DNA from: Paramicrobacterium sp051513965
Lineage (GTDB): Bacteria; Actinomycetota; Actinomycetes; Actinomycetales; Microbacteriaceae
NCBI RefSeq assembly: GCF_051513965.1
Contig: NZ_CP195847.1
Span: forward strand, 1 to 64,000
Direction: 5' to 3'
Length of the DNA: 64,000 bases
In this document: positions 6,287 through 15,575 of the stretch, piece by piece
Layout: each line of letters opens with the position of its first letter
Position numbering within the stretch: position 1 is the stretch's first letter
Made by a program: the position numbers and the translations under genes
The notes under the pieces: model-generated
What the model was told of the DNA's origin: nothing
Databases searched by the model: none
The model's input: the letters and a program-made list of their open reading frames with translations, nothing else

Positions 6287-8509
6287 ATGAGCAGCATGCC
6301 GCCGGTGCAGCGCCGCCCCTCGTCATCGCGCCGCGCCCCCTCCGCCGCCCTCCGTGCGCTATTTGTTCGGGCCCGCGCTACAGAAATTCCTGTAGCGCAA
6401 GCCCGAACAAATAGCGCGGTCGGGGAGGGCAGTGCGGGCAGTGGCGGCGCGGGCAGTGGCGGCGCGGTGGGGGCTGCGCGGGTTGTCGGCGCCGCGGCGG
6501 TGCTCGTCACGCTCGGCGTGCTGCTCGTCCTCGTCTGCGGCTGGCATATCACCCAGGGCACGTCGCAGATCGGCTTCAGCGACCTGTTCGGTCTCATCGC
6601 GGGCACCGATCACGACGCCTCTGCCCGCGACGTGCTCTTCGGCTCGAGGCTGCCCCGTGTCTCCGCCGGGGTACTCGTCGGCGTCGCGCTCGGCATCGCC
6701 GGCACCCTCTTCCAGTCGATCGCCCGCAACGCTCTCGCATCACCGGACACGCTCGCGGTCACGGCGGGCTCGTACATCGCGGTCGTCGCTGTCGCGGCGT
6801 TCGGCGTCTCGCTGCCGTTCTGGGCCTCCGGCGCGGTCGCGTTCGTCGGCGGCATCCTGGCTGCGGCCCTCGTGCTGACGCTCGCCGGCGGTGCGGGAGC
6901 GTCGACCACGCGACTCATCCTCGCCGGAACCGCCACCGCCCTCGCGCTGCAAGCCGGAACCTCAACGCTGCTGATCCTCTTCGACGAGGAGACGACGAGC
7001 CTCTTCGCGTGGGGCAGCGGCTCCCTCAGCCAGCTGAGCCTCGCTTCCGCCCAGCGCAGCGCGCCGGTGATCCTCGTCGCGGCGGTGCTCGCGGTTCTGC
7101 TCTCGCGGCGGCTCGATCTGCTGGGCCTCGGCGATGACGCGGCGTCGGTGCTCGGCGTCCCGATTCGGTCGACGCGCGCGAGCGGCATCCTTCTCGCCGT
7201 CATCTTGACCGCGACGGCCGTGACCCTCGCCGGCCCCATCGGCTTCGTCGGCCTGTGCGCGCCCGTCGTCACCCGCCTGCTCGCGCGCATCGCGCCGGCG
7301 CTGCACAGGCACGCGATCATGATTCCGGCGTCGGCGTTGGTCGGTGCCCTGATCGTGATCGTCTCGGATGCCGTACTCAGAGCGATTCTCGGGGCGGATG
7401 CCGCTCTCGCGGTGCCCACCGGAATCACCACGACTCTGCTCGGTGCACTCGTGCTGATCCTTCTCGCGCGTCGCGCCCGCGATTCCGGCCCGACCCGCCA
7501 GCCTCGGACGGCGCGCACGACGGTGCACAGCGGCCGCCGTACGACGATCACGCTCGTCGTGCTCGCGGCGCTCGTCGTCGGAGCGGTGCTTCTCGCGCTG
7601 CTCGCCGGGGAGCGCTGGCTTCTCACAGGCGACATCGCGCTCTGGCTGCGCGGCGAGGCCCCGCCGGTCATCGCCTTCGCGCTCGATGGCCGTGCGCCCC
7701 GCGTGTTCGCGGCGCTCATCGCGGGGGCCGCACTCGCCCTCGCTGGCACGTTCGTTCAGGCCAGTGCTCGTAACCCCCTCGCGGAGCCGGGGATCCTCGG
7801 CATCACGGGCGGCGCGGGTCTCGGCGCGGTCGTGCTCATCACGCTCTTCGGCGTCCACAGCACGGCAGCGCTCGCGGTCGCCGCGGTCGTCGGCGCGCTC
7901 GTGAGCTTCGCCCTCGTCTATGCGCTCTCCTGGCGCGGTGGCATGAACACCGATCGCCTCGTGCTCATCGGCATCGGGTTCTGGTACGGATTCACCGCAC
8001 TCACGACGTTCTTCCTCGTGCGCGCGAACCCGTGGGATACCCCGGCGATCTACACGTGGCTGTCGGGCTCGACGTACGGGCGCGACTGGAGCGGTGTCGT
8101 CCCCGTCTCGGTGCTGCTCGTCGTGGCGCTCGTCCTCGCCGTGGTGTGGCGGCGTGAGCTCGATCTTCTCGCGCTCGACGACGACACCCCGCGCCTCGTG
8201 GGCGTGGCCCGCGAGCCGGTGCGCCTCGGCGTGCTTCTGGTCGCGGCTGTGCTGGCCGCGTTCAGTGTCGCGGCGGTCGGTGTGGTCGGCTTCGTGGGCC
8301 TCGTGGCTCCGCACGCGGCGCGCGCTCTGGTCGGGTCGCGGCATTCGCGGGTCGCGCCGATCGCGGTGCTGCTCGGTGCCGGTCTGCTGGTCATCGCGGA
8401 TGCCGTCGGCCGCACGATCATCGCCCCGGCTCAGATCCCCGCGGGACTGGTCGTCGCGCTCATCGGGGCGCCGTACTTCGTGTATCTCCTGGCCCGGTCG
8501 CGCGCCTGA
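6287..8509 (+). CDS. Fused double permease of iron-siderophore ABC transporter
   Basis: A 740-residue fusion of two FecCD-type permease domains, as in FhuB. The first half carries RLPRVSAGVLVGVALGIAG and ARNALASPDTL, the second RAPRVFAALIAGAALALAG and ARNPLAEPGIL, the paired coupling motifs of the family. About 18-20 membrane helices are expected. ATG 6287 lies 3 bases after fecB, but the first 60 residues are atypical: they read through a long palindrome and a GSGGA repeat before helix 1. GTG 6467 (VGAARVVGAA), just before the first helix, may be the true start. The function, import of ferric siderophore with FecB and FecE, is well supported; the N-terminus is not. Confidence 0.87.
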   Translation: MSSMPPVQRRPSSSRRAPSAALRALFVRARATEIPVAQARTNSAVGEGSAGSGGAGSGGAVGAARVVGAAAVLVTLGVLLVLVCGWHITQGTSQIGFSDLFGLIAGTDHDASARDVLFGSRLPRVSAGVLVGVALGIAGTLFQSIARNALASPDTLAVTAGSYIAVVAVAAFGVSLPFWASGAVAFVGGILAAALVLTLAGGAGASTTRLILAGTATALALQAGTSTLLILFDEETTSLFAWGSGSLSQLSLASAQRSAPVILVAAVLAVLLSRRLDLLGLGDDAASVLGVPIRSTRASGILLAVILTATAVTLAGPIGFVGLCAPVVTRLLARIAPALHRHAIMIPASALVGALIVIVSDAVLRAILGADAALAVPTGITTTLLGALVLILLARRARDSGPTRQPRTARTTVHSGRRTTITLVVLAALVVGAVLLALLAGERWLLTGDIALWLRGEAPPVIAFALDGRAPRVFAALIAGAALALAGTFVQASARNPLAEPGILGITGGAGLGAVVLITLFGVHSTAALAVAAVVGALVSFALVYALSWRGGMNTDRLVLIGIGFWYGFTALTTFFLVRANPWDTPAIYTWLSGSTYGRDWSGVVPVSVLLVVALVLAVVWRRELDLLALDDDTPRLVGVAREPVRLGVLLVAAVLAAFSVAAVGVVGFVGLVAPHAARALVGSRHSRVAPIAVLLGAGLLVIADAVGRTIIAPAQIPAGLVVALIGAPYFVYLLARSRA
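6347..6430. repeat. 62-bp near-perfect palindrome with extended arms
   Basis: Core 6356-6417: left arm GCGCTATTTGTTCGGGC, then CGCGCTACAG, centre AAATT, then CTGTAGCGC and GCCCGAACAAATAGCGC. The arms differ at only a few positions, and the outer GCCCTCC/GGAGGGC (6347-6353, 6424-6430) extends the pairing. It lies just after fecB and within the extra N-terminal reading frame of the permease. It is followed at 6430-6465 by a directly repeated GCGGGCAGTGGCGGC-type unit. It could be a mobile palindromic element, an attenuating mRNA hairpin, or both. Confidence 0.8.
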
Positions 8510-8618
8510 CGGCATCCTCATCGTTCGGCCCCATTCCCAAATGCGTCTCGGCGTGCCTACGATCAAGGCATGGCCCCGTGCCATTCCGCCCACCCCAACG
8601 TGCAGAGAAGGTGTCACG

Positions 8619-9062
8619 ATGTCGACTGACCCGCGCCTGGACATCCACGCGACCGATCCGAATGCGTACAAGCCGCTGTTCGCTCTCGAGAAGTACATCC
8701 ACGACGGCAGCCTCGGCGAGGATCTTCTCGCACTCATCAAGCTCCGTGCGTCACAGATGAACGGATGCGCCTACTGCCTCAACATGCACGCAGGCGAAGC
8801 ACGCAAGGCCCGCGTGGACCAGCGCAAGCTCGACGTTCTCGCGGGGTGGCGTGAAGCCGACTACCTGTACAGCGATCGCGAGCTCGCAGCCCTCGCGCTC
8901 ACCGAAGAGGTCACCGACATCAGCGACGGCGTTTCGGATGACGCGTGGGATGACGCGGCGGAGGAGTTCGACGATCAGGAGCTCGTCGAGCTGCTCATGG
9001 CGATCTCGGCGATCAACGTGTGGAACAGGCTCGCGATCGCCACGCATCAGCACCTCGACTGA
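8619..9062 (+). CDS. Carboxymuconolactone decarboxylase / AhpD-like protein
   Basis: A 147-residue all-helical protein with the AhpD core motif: KLRASQMNGCAYCLNMH gives Cys-x-x-Cys plus His three residues on, and a preceding acidic residue. In AhpD these residues perform thiol-based reduction of peroxides or of AhpC. The ATG is preceded by AGAGAAGG about 8 bases away. It stands alone between the iron importer and PutA on the same strand, with its own promoter-like TACGAT at 8558. A short cysteine-containing upstream reading frame overlaps its start. Actual substrate unknown; many family members are annotated only as alkylhydroperoxidase-like. Confidence 0.85.
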   Translation: MSTDPRLDIHATDPNAYKPLFALEKYIHDGSLGEDLLALIKLRASQMNGCAYCLNMHAGEARKARVDQRKLDVLAGWREADYLYSDRELAALALTEEVTDISDGVSDDAWDDAAEEFDDQELVELLMAISAINVWNRLAIATHQHLD

Positions 9063-9153
9063 GGCGCGAACCAGCGTGAGAGACGGTGCGCGAAACGGTG
9101 TGCCAACTCGCGGCTCAACTGTTCAGTTCAGCTTCACGATATCCATCAAAAAG

Positions 9154-9177
9154 CGTCACTTTACTTCACGAGTGACG
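9154..9177. promoter_or_regulatory. Inverted repeat upstream of putA
   Basis: CGTCACT (9154-9160) and AGTGACG (9171-9177) are perfect reverse complements separated by 10 bases, centred about 80 bases before the putA start. The placement fits an operator for a putA regulator, for example one responding to proline, but no regulator gene is adjacent, so this is inference from symmetry only. Confidence 0.45.
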
Positions 9178-9244
9178 GGACTCAAACTGAAGGGAAATAC
9201 AGTCCCCAGAGCATTGCTGCTCTCGCTCTCGTGAAAGGCACGCC

Positions 9245-12200
9245 GTGAGTTCCGCCACCTCCGCTGAGTCGACCACTGCACAGCACATCCGTCCTCAGGA
9301 TCTCTCCGACGAAGCCATCGCTCTCGTGAAGCGCTGGCTCGCCGAATCGGCCGACATCCCCGCCGACGCGTCGGCGGAACGTCTCGCCGGAGTCCTGCGC
9401 GATCCCAACGGACTGGACTTCACCGTCGGCTTCGTCGACGGCGTCGTGCGCCCTGAAGACCTCCGCGCCGCGGCCAAGAAGCTCTCCGAGCTGACACCGC
9501 TCACGCCGCAGTTCCTCCCCGCCGTGCTCCGCGGCGCGATCGGACTCGGCGGAGCGTTCGCCAAGCCGCTGCCGAACGTCGTCGTTCCGATCGCCCGCAA
9601 GGTGCTGCGTGAGATGGTCAGCCACCTCATCATCGACGCCACCGACTCCAAGCTGGGCCCCGCGATCGCGACGATCAAGAAGGACGACGTCAAGCTGAAC
9701 ATCAACCTGCTCGGTGAGGCCATCCTCGGCGAGCACGAGGCCGAGCGCCGCATCGCAGGCACCAAGGCGCTCCTCGCGCGCTCCGACGTCGACTACGTTT
9801 CGATCAAGGTGTCGTCGACGGTCGCACCGCACAACCACTGGGCCTTCGACGAGGCCGTCGAGCGCATCCAGAACCACCTCGCACCGCTGCTGACGCAGGC
9901 GAAGAACGCGAGCCCACAGAAGTTCATCAACCTCGACATGGAGGAGTACAAAGACCTCGATCTGACGCTCGCGGTCTTCACCGGCATCCTCGACCGCCCC
10001 GAGTTCAAGCACCTCGAGGCCGGGATCGTGCTTCAGGCCTACCTGCCCGACGCTCTCGGAGCGATGATGCACCTGCAGGAGTGGGCTGCGAAGCGCGTCG
10101 CCGACGGAGGTGCACCGATCAAGGTGCGCGTCGTGAAGGGCGCGAACCTGCCGATGGAGCACGTGGATGCCGCCATTCACGGCTGGCCCGCCGCGACGTG
10201 GGACTCCAAGCAGGGCTCTGACACCAGCTACAAGGCCGTGCTTGACTACGCACTTCACGCCGACCGCGTGAAGAACGTGCGCATCGGTGTCGCCGGCCAC
10301 AACCTCTTCGATGTGGCCCTCGCCTGGCTGCTCGCCACCAAGCGCGGCGCCGAGAAGGGCGTCGAGTTCGAGATGCTCCTCGGCATGGCCACGGGCCAGG
10401 CGGAGGTCGTGAAGCGTGACGTCGGGTCTCTTCTGCTCTACACGCCGGTCGTGCATCCGCAGGAGTTCGACGTCGCGATCGCCTACCTGATCCGTCGCCT
10501 CGAAGAGGGCGCGAGCCACGAGAACTTCATGTCGGCCGTGTTCGAGCTGAACGACAGCGAGAAGCTGTTCGAGCGTGAGAAGCAGCGCTTCCTCGCTTCG
10601 CTCGACGACCTCGAGGCGATCACCGGCGACGGGGGCGTCGAGTCGTACAACGTGCCGCAGCCGAACCGCACGCAGGACCGCCGCAGCTACGACGCGGCCG
10701 GTGCCGAGGCCCGCATCGAGGAGCGCATCGCCGCGGGCCGCGACGGCGGCTTCGACAACACTCCCGACACCGACCCGGACCTTCCGGGCAACCGCGCGTG
10801 GGCGCGGGAGATCGCCGACCGCATGGCATCCTCGACGCTCGGCATCGACCTCGTCGAGCAGTCGCGCATCGACGACGAAGCCACGCTGAACGAGACCATC
10901 GAGCGCGGCATCACCGCTGCCGACGCGTGGCAGGCGCTCGGTGCCGATGAGCGTGCACGCATCCTCTACCGTGCCGGCGAGAAGCTCGAGGAGCACCGCG
11001 CACGCCTCCTCGAGGTCGCGGGCTCCGAAGCGGGCAAGACCCTCGACCAGGGCGACCCCGAGGTCTCCGAGGCGATCGACTTCGCGAACTACTACGCGAT
11101 GCTCGGCCAGCAGCTCGAGCAGGTCAACGGCGCCACGCACACGTCGAAGAAGCTCGTCGCGGTGATTCCGCCGTGGAACTTCCCGATCGCGATTCCGGCG
11201 GGCGGCACCCTGGCGGCACTGGCCTCCGGGGCATCCGTCATCATCAAGCCCGCGTCGAACTCGGCCCGCACCGGCGCCGTCATGGTCGAGGCACTCTGGG
11301 AGGCCGGCGTGCCACGTGACGTGCTGCAGTTCGTGCAGTTCGGCGACCGTTCGCTCGGTTCGAAGCTGGTCTCGGACGAGCGCGTCGACCGGCTGATCCT
11401 CACCGGTTCCTACGAGACCGCCGAGACGTTCCGTGAGTTGCGTCAGGATCTCCCGATCCTCGCCGAGACGAGCGGCAAGAACGCGATCATCGTGACGCCG
11501 AACGCGGACCTCGACCTTGCCGCGAAGGACGTCGCGCAGTCCGCCTTCGGGCATGCGGGGCAGAAGTGCTCTGCGGCATCCCTCGTGGTTCTGGTCGGCT
11601 CGGTCGCGACCTCCAAGCGGTTCCGCAGTCAGCTGCTCGACGCCGTGCAATCGATGAAGGTCGGCACTCCCGAGCACCTCGAAACGCAGATGGGGCCGGT
11701 CATCACGGCGCCGTCCGGCAAGCTGCTGCGCGGGCTCACGACGCTCGGCCCGGGCGAGAGCTGGGCGATCAAGCCGGAGCCACTCGCGAGCGACAGCCCG
11801 CTTGCCCTCGACAAGAACGGCGAGAACAAGCTGTGGAGCCCGGGAGTGCGCGACGGTGTCAAGCGTGGATCCGAGTACCACCTGACCGAGTACTTTGGAC
11901 CGATCCTCGGCATCATGACCGCGGACACCCTCGATGAGGCGATCGACATCGTCAACGACATTGAGTACGGCCTGACGAGCGGTCTGCACTCGCTCGACCG
12001 CGATGAGCTCGCGACCTGGCTCGACCGGGTGCAGGCGGGAAACCTCTATGCGAACCGCGGCATCACCGGTGCGATCGTGCGTCGGCAGTCGTTCGGCGGG
12101 TGGAAGAAGTCGGCGATCGGCGCGGGCACCAAGGCGGGTGGGCCCAACTACCTGCACGGCCTGGTCGATTGGCAGGATGCCGCACCGAGCGGCGCCGCTC

Positions 12201-12829
12201 GCACGCCGCGTCACTCGGCCGCTGCGCTGCAGAGCGCCGCGGAGCGCTCGGGCATCCAGGGCGACGATCTCGCGTGGCTCACCGCCGCACTCGGCACCGA
12301 CGCTCAAGCCTGGGACGACGAGTTCGGCATTGCCCGTGACGCGTCGCAGCTGGGCGTGGAGCGCAACATGCTGCGGTACCTGCCCGTGAACGTGACGATC
12401 CGCGTGGCGGCGGATGCTCCGCTGCACCACGTCGTGCGCGCCGTCGCTGCGGGGCTGGCGGCCGAGGCGACGCCCACCGTGAGCACGCCGATCGCTCTGC
12501 CCGAGCCGTTCATGAACGTGCTGCGCGCTGCAGGCGTCGAGATCGCGTTCGAAGACGCCGCCGCGTGGACGAAGCACGTCGAGCGCCTCGCCGCGAAGAC
12601 CGGGCCCGAGGCGAGCGAGCGCATTCGTGTGATCGCCGGTGCCTCGCGCGCCGATGAGGTCGCCGCCGTGTACGCTGCCTCGAACGGCAAGCCGGACATC
12701 GCGGTGTACGGCGGCGAGGTCGTCTCCGCTGGCCGCGTCGAGATGCTGCCGCACCTGCACGAGCAGGCGGTCTCGATCACGGCGCACCGCTTCGGAACGC
12801 CGAGCACGCTCTCCGACGGCGTGATCTGA
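9245..12829 (+). CDS. putA: Bifunctional proline dehydrogenase / glutamate-semialdehyde dehydrogenase
   Basis: A 1194-residue enzyme that oxidises proline to glutamate: an FAD-dependent PRODH barrel (about residues 100-460) forms pyrroline-5-carboxylate, and an NAD-dependent aldehyde dehydrogenase (about 540-960) completes the reaction. Visible signatures are EYKDLDLTL and GAGHNLFD-like barrel segments, the ALDH entry PPWNFPIAIP, catalytic Glu 741 in LAETSGKN and catalytic Cys 775 in GQKCSAAS. The C-terminal 200 residues are a domain typical of long PutAs. No N-terminal DNA-binding domain is seen, so it should not be a self-repressor. GTG start with GAAAGG 6 bases upstream. PutP at 42.4 kb is the likely proline importer. 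Confidence 0.93.
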   Translation: MSSATSAESTTAQHIRPQDLSDEAIALVKRWLAESADIPADASAERLAGVLRDPNGLDFTVGFVDGVVRPEDLRAAAKKLSELTPLTPQFLPAVLRGAIGLGGAFAKPLPNVVVPIARKVLREMVSHLIIDATDSKLGPAIATIKKDDVKLNINLLGEAILGEHEAERRIAGTKALLARSDVDYVSIKVSSTVAPHNHWAFDEAVERIQNHLAPLLTQAKNASPQKFINLDMEEYKDLDLTLAVFTGILDRPEFKHLEAGIVLQAYLPDALGAMMHLQEWAAKRVADGGAPIKVRVVKGANLPMEHVDAAIHGWPAATWDSKQGSDTSYKAVLDYALHADRVKNVRIGVAGHNLFDVALAWLLATKRGAEKGVEFEMLLGMATGQAEVVKRDVGSLLLYTPVVHPQEFDVAIAYLIRRLEEGASHENFMSAVFELNDSEKLFEREKQRFLASLDDLEAITGDGGVESYNVPQPNRTQDRRSYDAAGAEARIEERIAAGRDGGFDNTPDTDPDLPGNRAWAREIADRMASSTLGIDLVEQSRIDDEATLNETIERGITAADAWQALGADERARILYRAGEKLEEHRARLLEVAGSEAGKTLDQGDPEVSEAIDFANYYAMLGQQLEQVNGATHTSKKLVAVIPPWNFPIAIPAGGTLAALASGASVIIKPASNSARTGAVMVEALWEAGVPRDVLQFVQFGDRSLGSKLVSDERVDRLILTGSYETAETFRELRQDLPILAETSGKNAIIVTPNADLDLAAKDVAQSAFGHAGQKCSAASLVVLVGSVATSKRFRSQLLDAVQSMKVGTPEHLETQMGPVITAPSGKLLRGLTTLGPGESWAIKPEPLASDSPLALDKNGENKLWSPGVRDGVKRGSEYHLTEYFGPILGIMTADTLDEAIDIVNDIEYGLTSGLHSLDRDELATWLDRVQAGNLYANRGITGAIVRRQSFGGWKKSAIGAGTKAGGPNYLHGLVDWQDAAPSGAARTPRHSAAALQSAAERSGIQGDDLAWLTAALGTDAQAWDDEFGIARDASQLGVERNMLRYLPVNVTIRVAADAPLHHVVRAVAAGLAAEATPTVSTPIALPEPFMNVLRAAGVEIAFEDAAAWTKHVERLAAKTGPEASERIRVIAGASRADEVAAVYAASNGKPDIAVYGGEVVSAGRVEMLPHLHEQAVSITAHRFGTPSTLSDGVI

Positions 12830-12844
12830 CGCGCTGACTGTCTC

Positions 12845-12879
12845 AGCGGGCCTGGCACCTCGTGTGCCGGGCCCGCTTT
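12845..12879 (+). terminator. putA terminator
   Basis: AGCGGGCCTGGCAC pairs with GTGTGCCGGGCCCGCT around a short loop, followed by TTTC, starting 16 bases after the putA stop. A good rho-independent hairpin with a short T-tail. Confidence 0.8.
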
Positions 12880-12943
12880 CGTGCGTGCGGGTGGCATGGT
12901 CCTGGCTGAGCCCGCGAGAGCCCCGCGCAATCCCAGCCTGAGC

Positions 12944-13017
12944 CCGCGAGAGAGCGGTCTGCGGTCAATAGAGCCTGCCGCGGCAAGCTCTAACGACCGC
13001 AGCTGTCACTCTCGCGG
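12944..13017 (-). repeat. Palindromic intergenic repeat, copy 1
   Basis: The 44-bp core (12959-13002) is a near-perfect palindrome: CTGCGGTC at one end, GACCGCAG at the other and TGCCGCGGCA in the middle; 19 of 22 arm positions pair. The flanks GCGAGAG and CTCTCGCGG pair as well. Read on the minus strand, it aligns along about 70 bases with copy 3 at 63551. It lies in the gap between the converging putA and hypothetical genes; the remaining 13018-13208 shows nothing recognisable. Confidence 0.85.
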
Positions 13018-13208
13018 CGGGTCTACTCCCGCAGCAACATCATGCGAACCGCTACCCTTCGAGCAACGCTTCCTCATGCCTCACGGTGGTCCCTTATGTA
13101 TACCCACACTGTGCCTTCATCGTCGTGGCCGAAGCTGACGATCGTGCCCGTCTGCGCACCGTCTCGGTCGGCGAAACTGCGGTCGCGGGTGAGTCCGTGT
13201 GATTCGAA

Positions 13209-13649
13209 CTACTCGTGTTCGTCATCAGATAAGCAGGTCGCGGACGGGTACAGGTACTGCGTATAACCCGACCCCAGCTCGATGTCCGTGTTGGGCGGGA
13301 GCTTGACTAGCGCAGACATACTGCTGCTGAAGAGGTCTTCTGATGAGTTCGACTCCACAACCGTCGCTCCCTGCGGCAGCGTCAGATCGGCTTCGTCCTC
13401 GATCCACTCTTGAGAATGCGATACGCGCCATGTGGGCCACAGAATGAAGCACCGACCGGCGTCGAGGGGTGGGAATGTCACGAAACGGAAGACGAACCCT
13501 CCGCCCCACACCAGAATGGTGACGGCAATCACCGCGCCGACAGCGAGGGCAACTCGAACGCGATTCGATTGCCGCCTTGCACAGGGGTAATCGGGCACAG
13601 GCAGTCCAAGTTCGGAAGGGCTGACTATTTCAGTACGTCGTCGTGCCAC
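13209..13649 (-). CDS. Hypothetical single-pass membrane protein
   Basis: A 146-residue protein with one membrane helix (about residues 32-55, ALAVGAVIAVTILVWGGG). A short basic cytoplasmic N-terminus precedes it and an extracellular domain of about 90 residues follows, containing two cysteines (CFILWP, ATCLSDD) that could form a disulfide. It starts at GTG (MARRRTEI); TAGGAT lies 8 bases upstream, so the start may be leaderless. I recognise no family. It stands alone between putA and the broken sigma-factor gene. Confidence 0.6.
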   Translation of the reverse strand: MARRRTEIVSPSELGLPVPDYPCARRQSNRVRVALAVGAVIAVTILVWGGGFVFRFVTFPPLDAGRCFILWPTWRVSHSQEWIEDEADLTLPQGATVVESNSSEDLFSSSMSALVKLPPNTDIELGSGYTQYLYPSATCLSDDEHE

Positions 13650-13796
13650 TGCGCCTCATCCTAGATTCGCCGACCTTTCGTATTGCGCTTGTTCTACCAG
13701 ATAAGACTCGAAACGACCCTTGTGTTTCCCGTAGCTGTCAGAGTGGCGAACCCCTGGGTGCTTTTGGGCGCGGCGTCGGCGCCCGGGCTCTCAGTG

Positions 13797-15091
13797 CTAG
13801 CGCCGGCCCTCCGTACGGCGCGACTCTGAGCGCGACGCCCTCGCACGCTGCGCCTCCGCGCGACGCGCCTTCGCCCGCAGCACCTCGGCTTCCGGCTCGG
13901 CACCGGCGAGGGATGCCGCGAGCTCGAACTCCTCTCGTGCCTCGTCGTATCTGCCGAGCTGAGCGAGCAGCTCGCCGCGGACGCTCGGCAACAGGTGACT
14001 GCCTTTCAGCGACCCGGCATCGCGCAGCTCATCAACGAGGCCGAGCGCGGTCGCCGGCCCGCTCGCCTGCGAGATCGCCACCGCCCGGTTGAGGTCGACG
14101 ACAGGGTTCGGGGCGAGGCGGCCGAGAGCTTCGTACAGAACGACGATTCGCTCCCAGTCCGTGTCGTCGACGCTCGGCGCGATGGCATGGCACTCGGCGA
14201 TCGCCGCCTGCAGCGCGTAAGCGCCGCGGCCACGTCCCAGCGCGTCAGCTCGGGCCAGCGCGTCTCTGCCGCGGCGGATCTGCGTGTGGTCCCACCGTCG
14301 CCGATCCTGATCCGCAAGCAGAACGGGCTTGCCCGCGGCATCCGTGCGTGCAGCGAAGCGAGAGGCCTGCAGTTCCATGAGCGCGACGAGTGCGTGGGCC
14401 TCAGGCTCTCGTGGGGCGAGTCCGACGAGGATGCGGCCGAGCCTCAGCGCCTCCCGCGCGAGGTCGCGGCGCATCCACGCGCTGCCCGAGGTCGCGGCGT
14501 ACCCCTCGGTGAAGATCAGGTAGATGACGTTCAGGACACGCCCGATCCTGCCCGCGACCTCCGTCGGCTCGGGCGCTTCGAACGGGACGCGGGCTTCGGC
14601 GAGGGTGCGCTTCGCCCGGGTGATGCGCGCCTGCACCGTCGCTACGGGAGCGAGCAGCATCCGCCCGATTTCCGCAGTGGTCAGCCCGCCCACGACGCGG
14701 AGCGTGAGCGCGGCCTGCGACTTCTTCGACAGCACTGGGTGGCACGCGATGAACATGAGCCGCAGCACGTCGTCGTCGATCGGTTCCCAGTTCGCCGTCG
14801 GGTCCTCGTGTCCGCGTCACCGAGGTCGTGCGCCATCGATGCGTAGCGCTCCGCCAGCCGCGCGTCACGCCGCCACTCGTCGATTGCGCGACGTTTCGCG
14901 ACCGCGGTGAGCCACGCGGCGGGGTTGCGTGGCTCACCGGCATCCGGCCACTTCTCGAGTGCCTCGATGGTCGCCTGACTTGCGAGATCCTCAGCATGCC
15001 CGACGTCCCCCGTGAAACGGGCGAGGGTCGCAATGATGCGAGCCCCCTCGATGCGCCAGGTGACGTCGAGCGTGCTCTGCACGGTTGTCAT
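13797..15091 (-). pseudogene. ECF sigma factor (DUF6596 type), frameshifted
   Basis: Two overlapping reading frames make one gene. The upstream part (from ATG 15091) has sigma region 2: TWRIEGARIIATLARFTGDVGHAEDL, in pieces, and NPAAWLTAVAKRRAIDEWRR. After HDLGDAD the frame breaks at 14808-14809. The other frame resumes with EDPTANWEPIDDDVLRLMF, region 4 (ALTLRVVGGLTTAEI) and the long C-terminal TPR-like domain of this ECF group (FTEGYAATSG, PVVDLNRAVA). One missing base explains everything; with it restored the protein would be 431 residues, normal for the family. The downstream part has no obvious start of its own. Either a real inactivating mutation or a sequence error. Its YciI-like partner gene is directly upstream. 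Confidence 0.85.
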
Positions 15092-15137
15092 GACAGGATG
15101 CCGGGGCCGCCCCGGACCTCAGCCAGGTCGCGCATCG

Positions 15138-15575
15138 TCACTCCGCTGCTGCGCGCGCCGCCTGCTCCTCGCGCCAGCCCTTCTCCTTCTGGATGTACTC
15201 GTTGTCCGCGTACTCCTCGAAGTCGCTCTCGTCGTGAACGCGCCGCACTTCGAGCCGACTGCCCGGCCCGAGGGGGCAGCGCTTCGCCCACTCCGCGGCC
15301 TCCGCCTTGCTGGCGACGTCGATGATCCAGAACCCGTTGAACAGTTCGTGCACTTCGCCGTAGGGTCCGTCGGTCACGATGGGCTGTTCGGTGTCGAAGT
15401 TGACGACGAAGCCTTCGGAGGCATCGCTGAGCCCCTCGCCGGCGAGCATGATGCCCGCTTTCATCATTGACTCGTTGTAGCGGCCCATCGCGTTGATGAC
15501 CTCTTCGAAATCCATGGCCTCGTAGTCGGCGACGGCGGCGTCGCTTGCGGTGCGCATGATCAGCATGTATTTCAC
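15138..15575 (-). CDS. YciI-like (DGPF domain) protein
   Basis: A 145-residue soluble protein beginning MKYMLIMRTA with the family hallmark TDGPYGEVHELFNGFWIIDVAS split around DGP (about residues 67-88). GTG start with AAGGAGAG 7 bases upstream. YciI/DGPF proteins are ferredoxin-like fold dimers of mostly unknown activity and are found in actinobacteria next to an ECF sigma factor of the DUF6596 type, exactly as here; 46 bases separate it from the broken sigma gene. It is probably part of the regulon or partner of that sigma factor. It appears intact although the sigma gene is not. Confidence 0.87.
   Translation of the reverse strand: MKYMLIMRTASDAAVADYEAMDFEEVINAMGRYNESMMKAGIMLAGEGLSDASEGFVVNFDTEQPIVTDGPYGEVHELFNGFWIIDVASKAEAAEWAKRCPLGPGSRLEVRRVHDESDFEEYADNEYIQKEKGWREEQAARAAAE

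Noticed and set aside
6437..6466. GSGGA-coding direct repeat as a linker domain of the permease
   Set aside because: It lies in a doubtful N-terminal extension and may not be translated; kept only as part of the palindrome observation.
9182..12787. A 1201-codon open frame antisense to putA
   Set aside because: It mirrors the codon phase of putA exactly, is Arg/His/Asp/Val-rich without any recognisable domain, and has no ribosome site. Long antisense frames are expected opposite GC-rich genes.
13190..13216. Sequence GATTCGAACTA resembling a tRNA T-loop
   Set aside because: On neither strand do the flanking bases form a T-stem, acceptor stem or anticodon arm.
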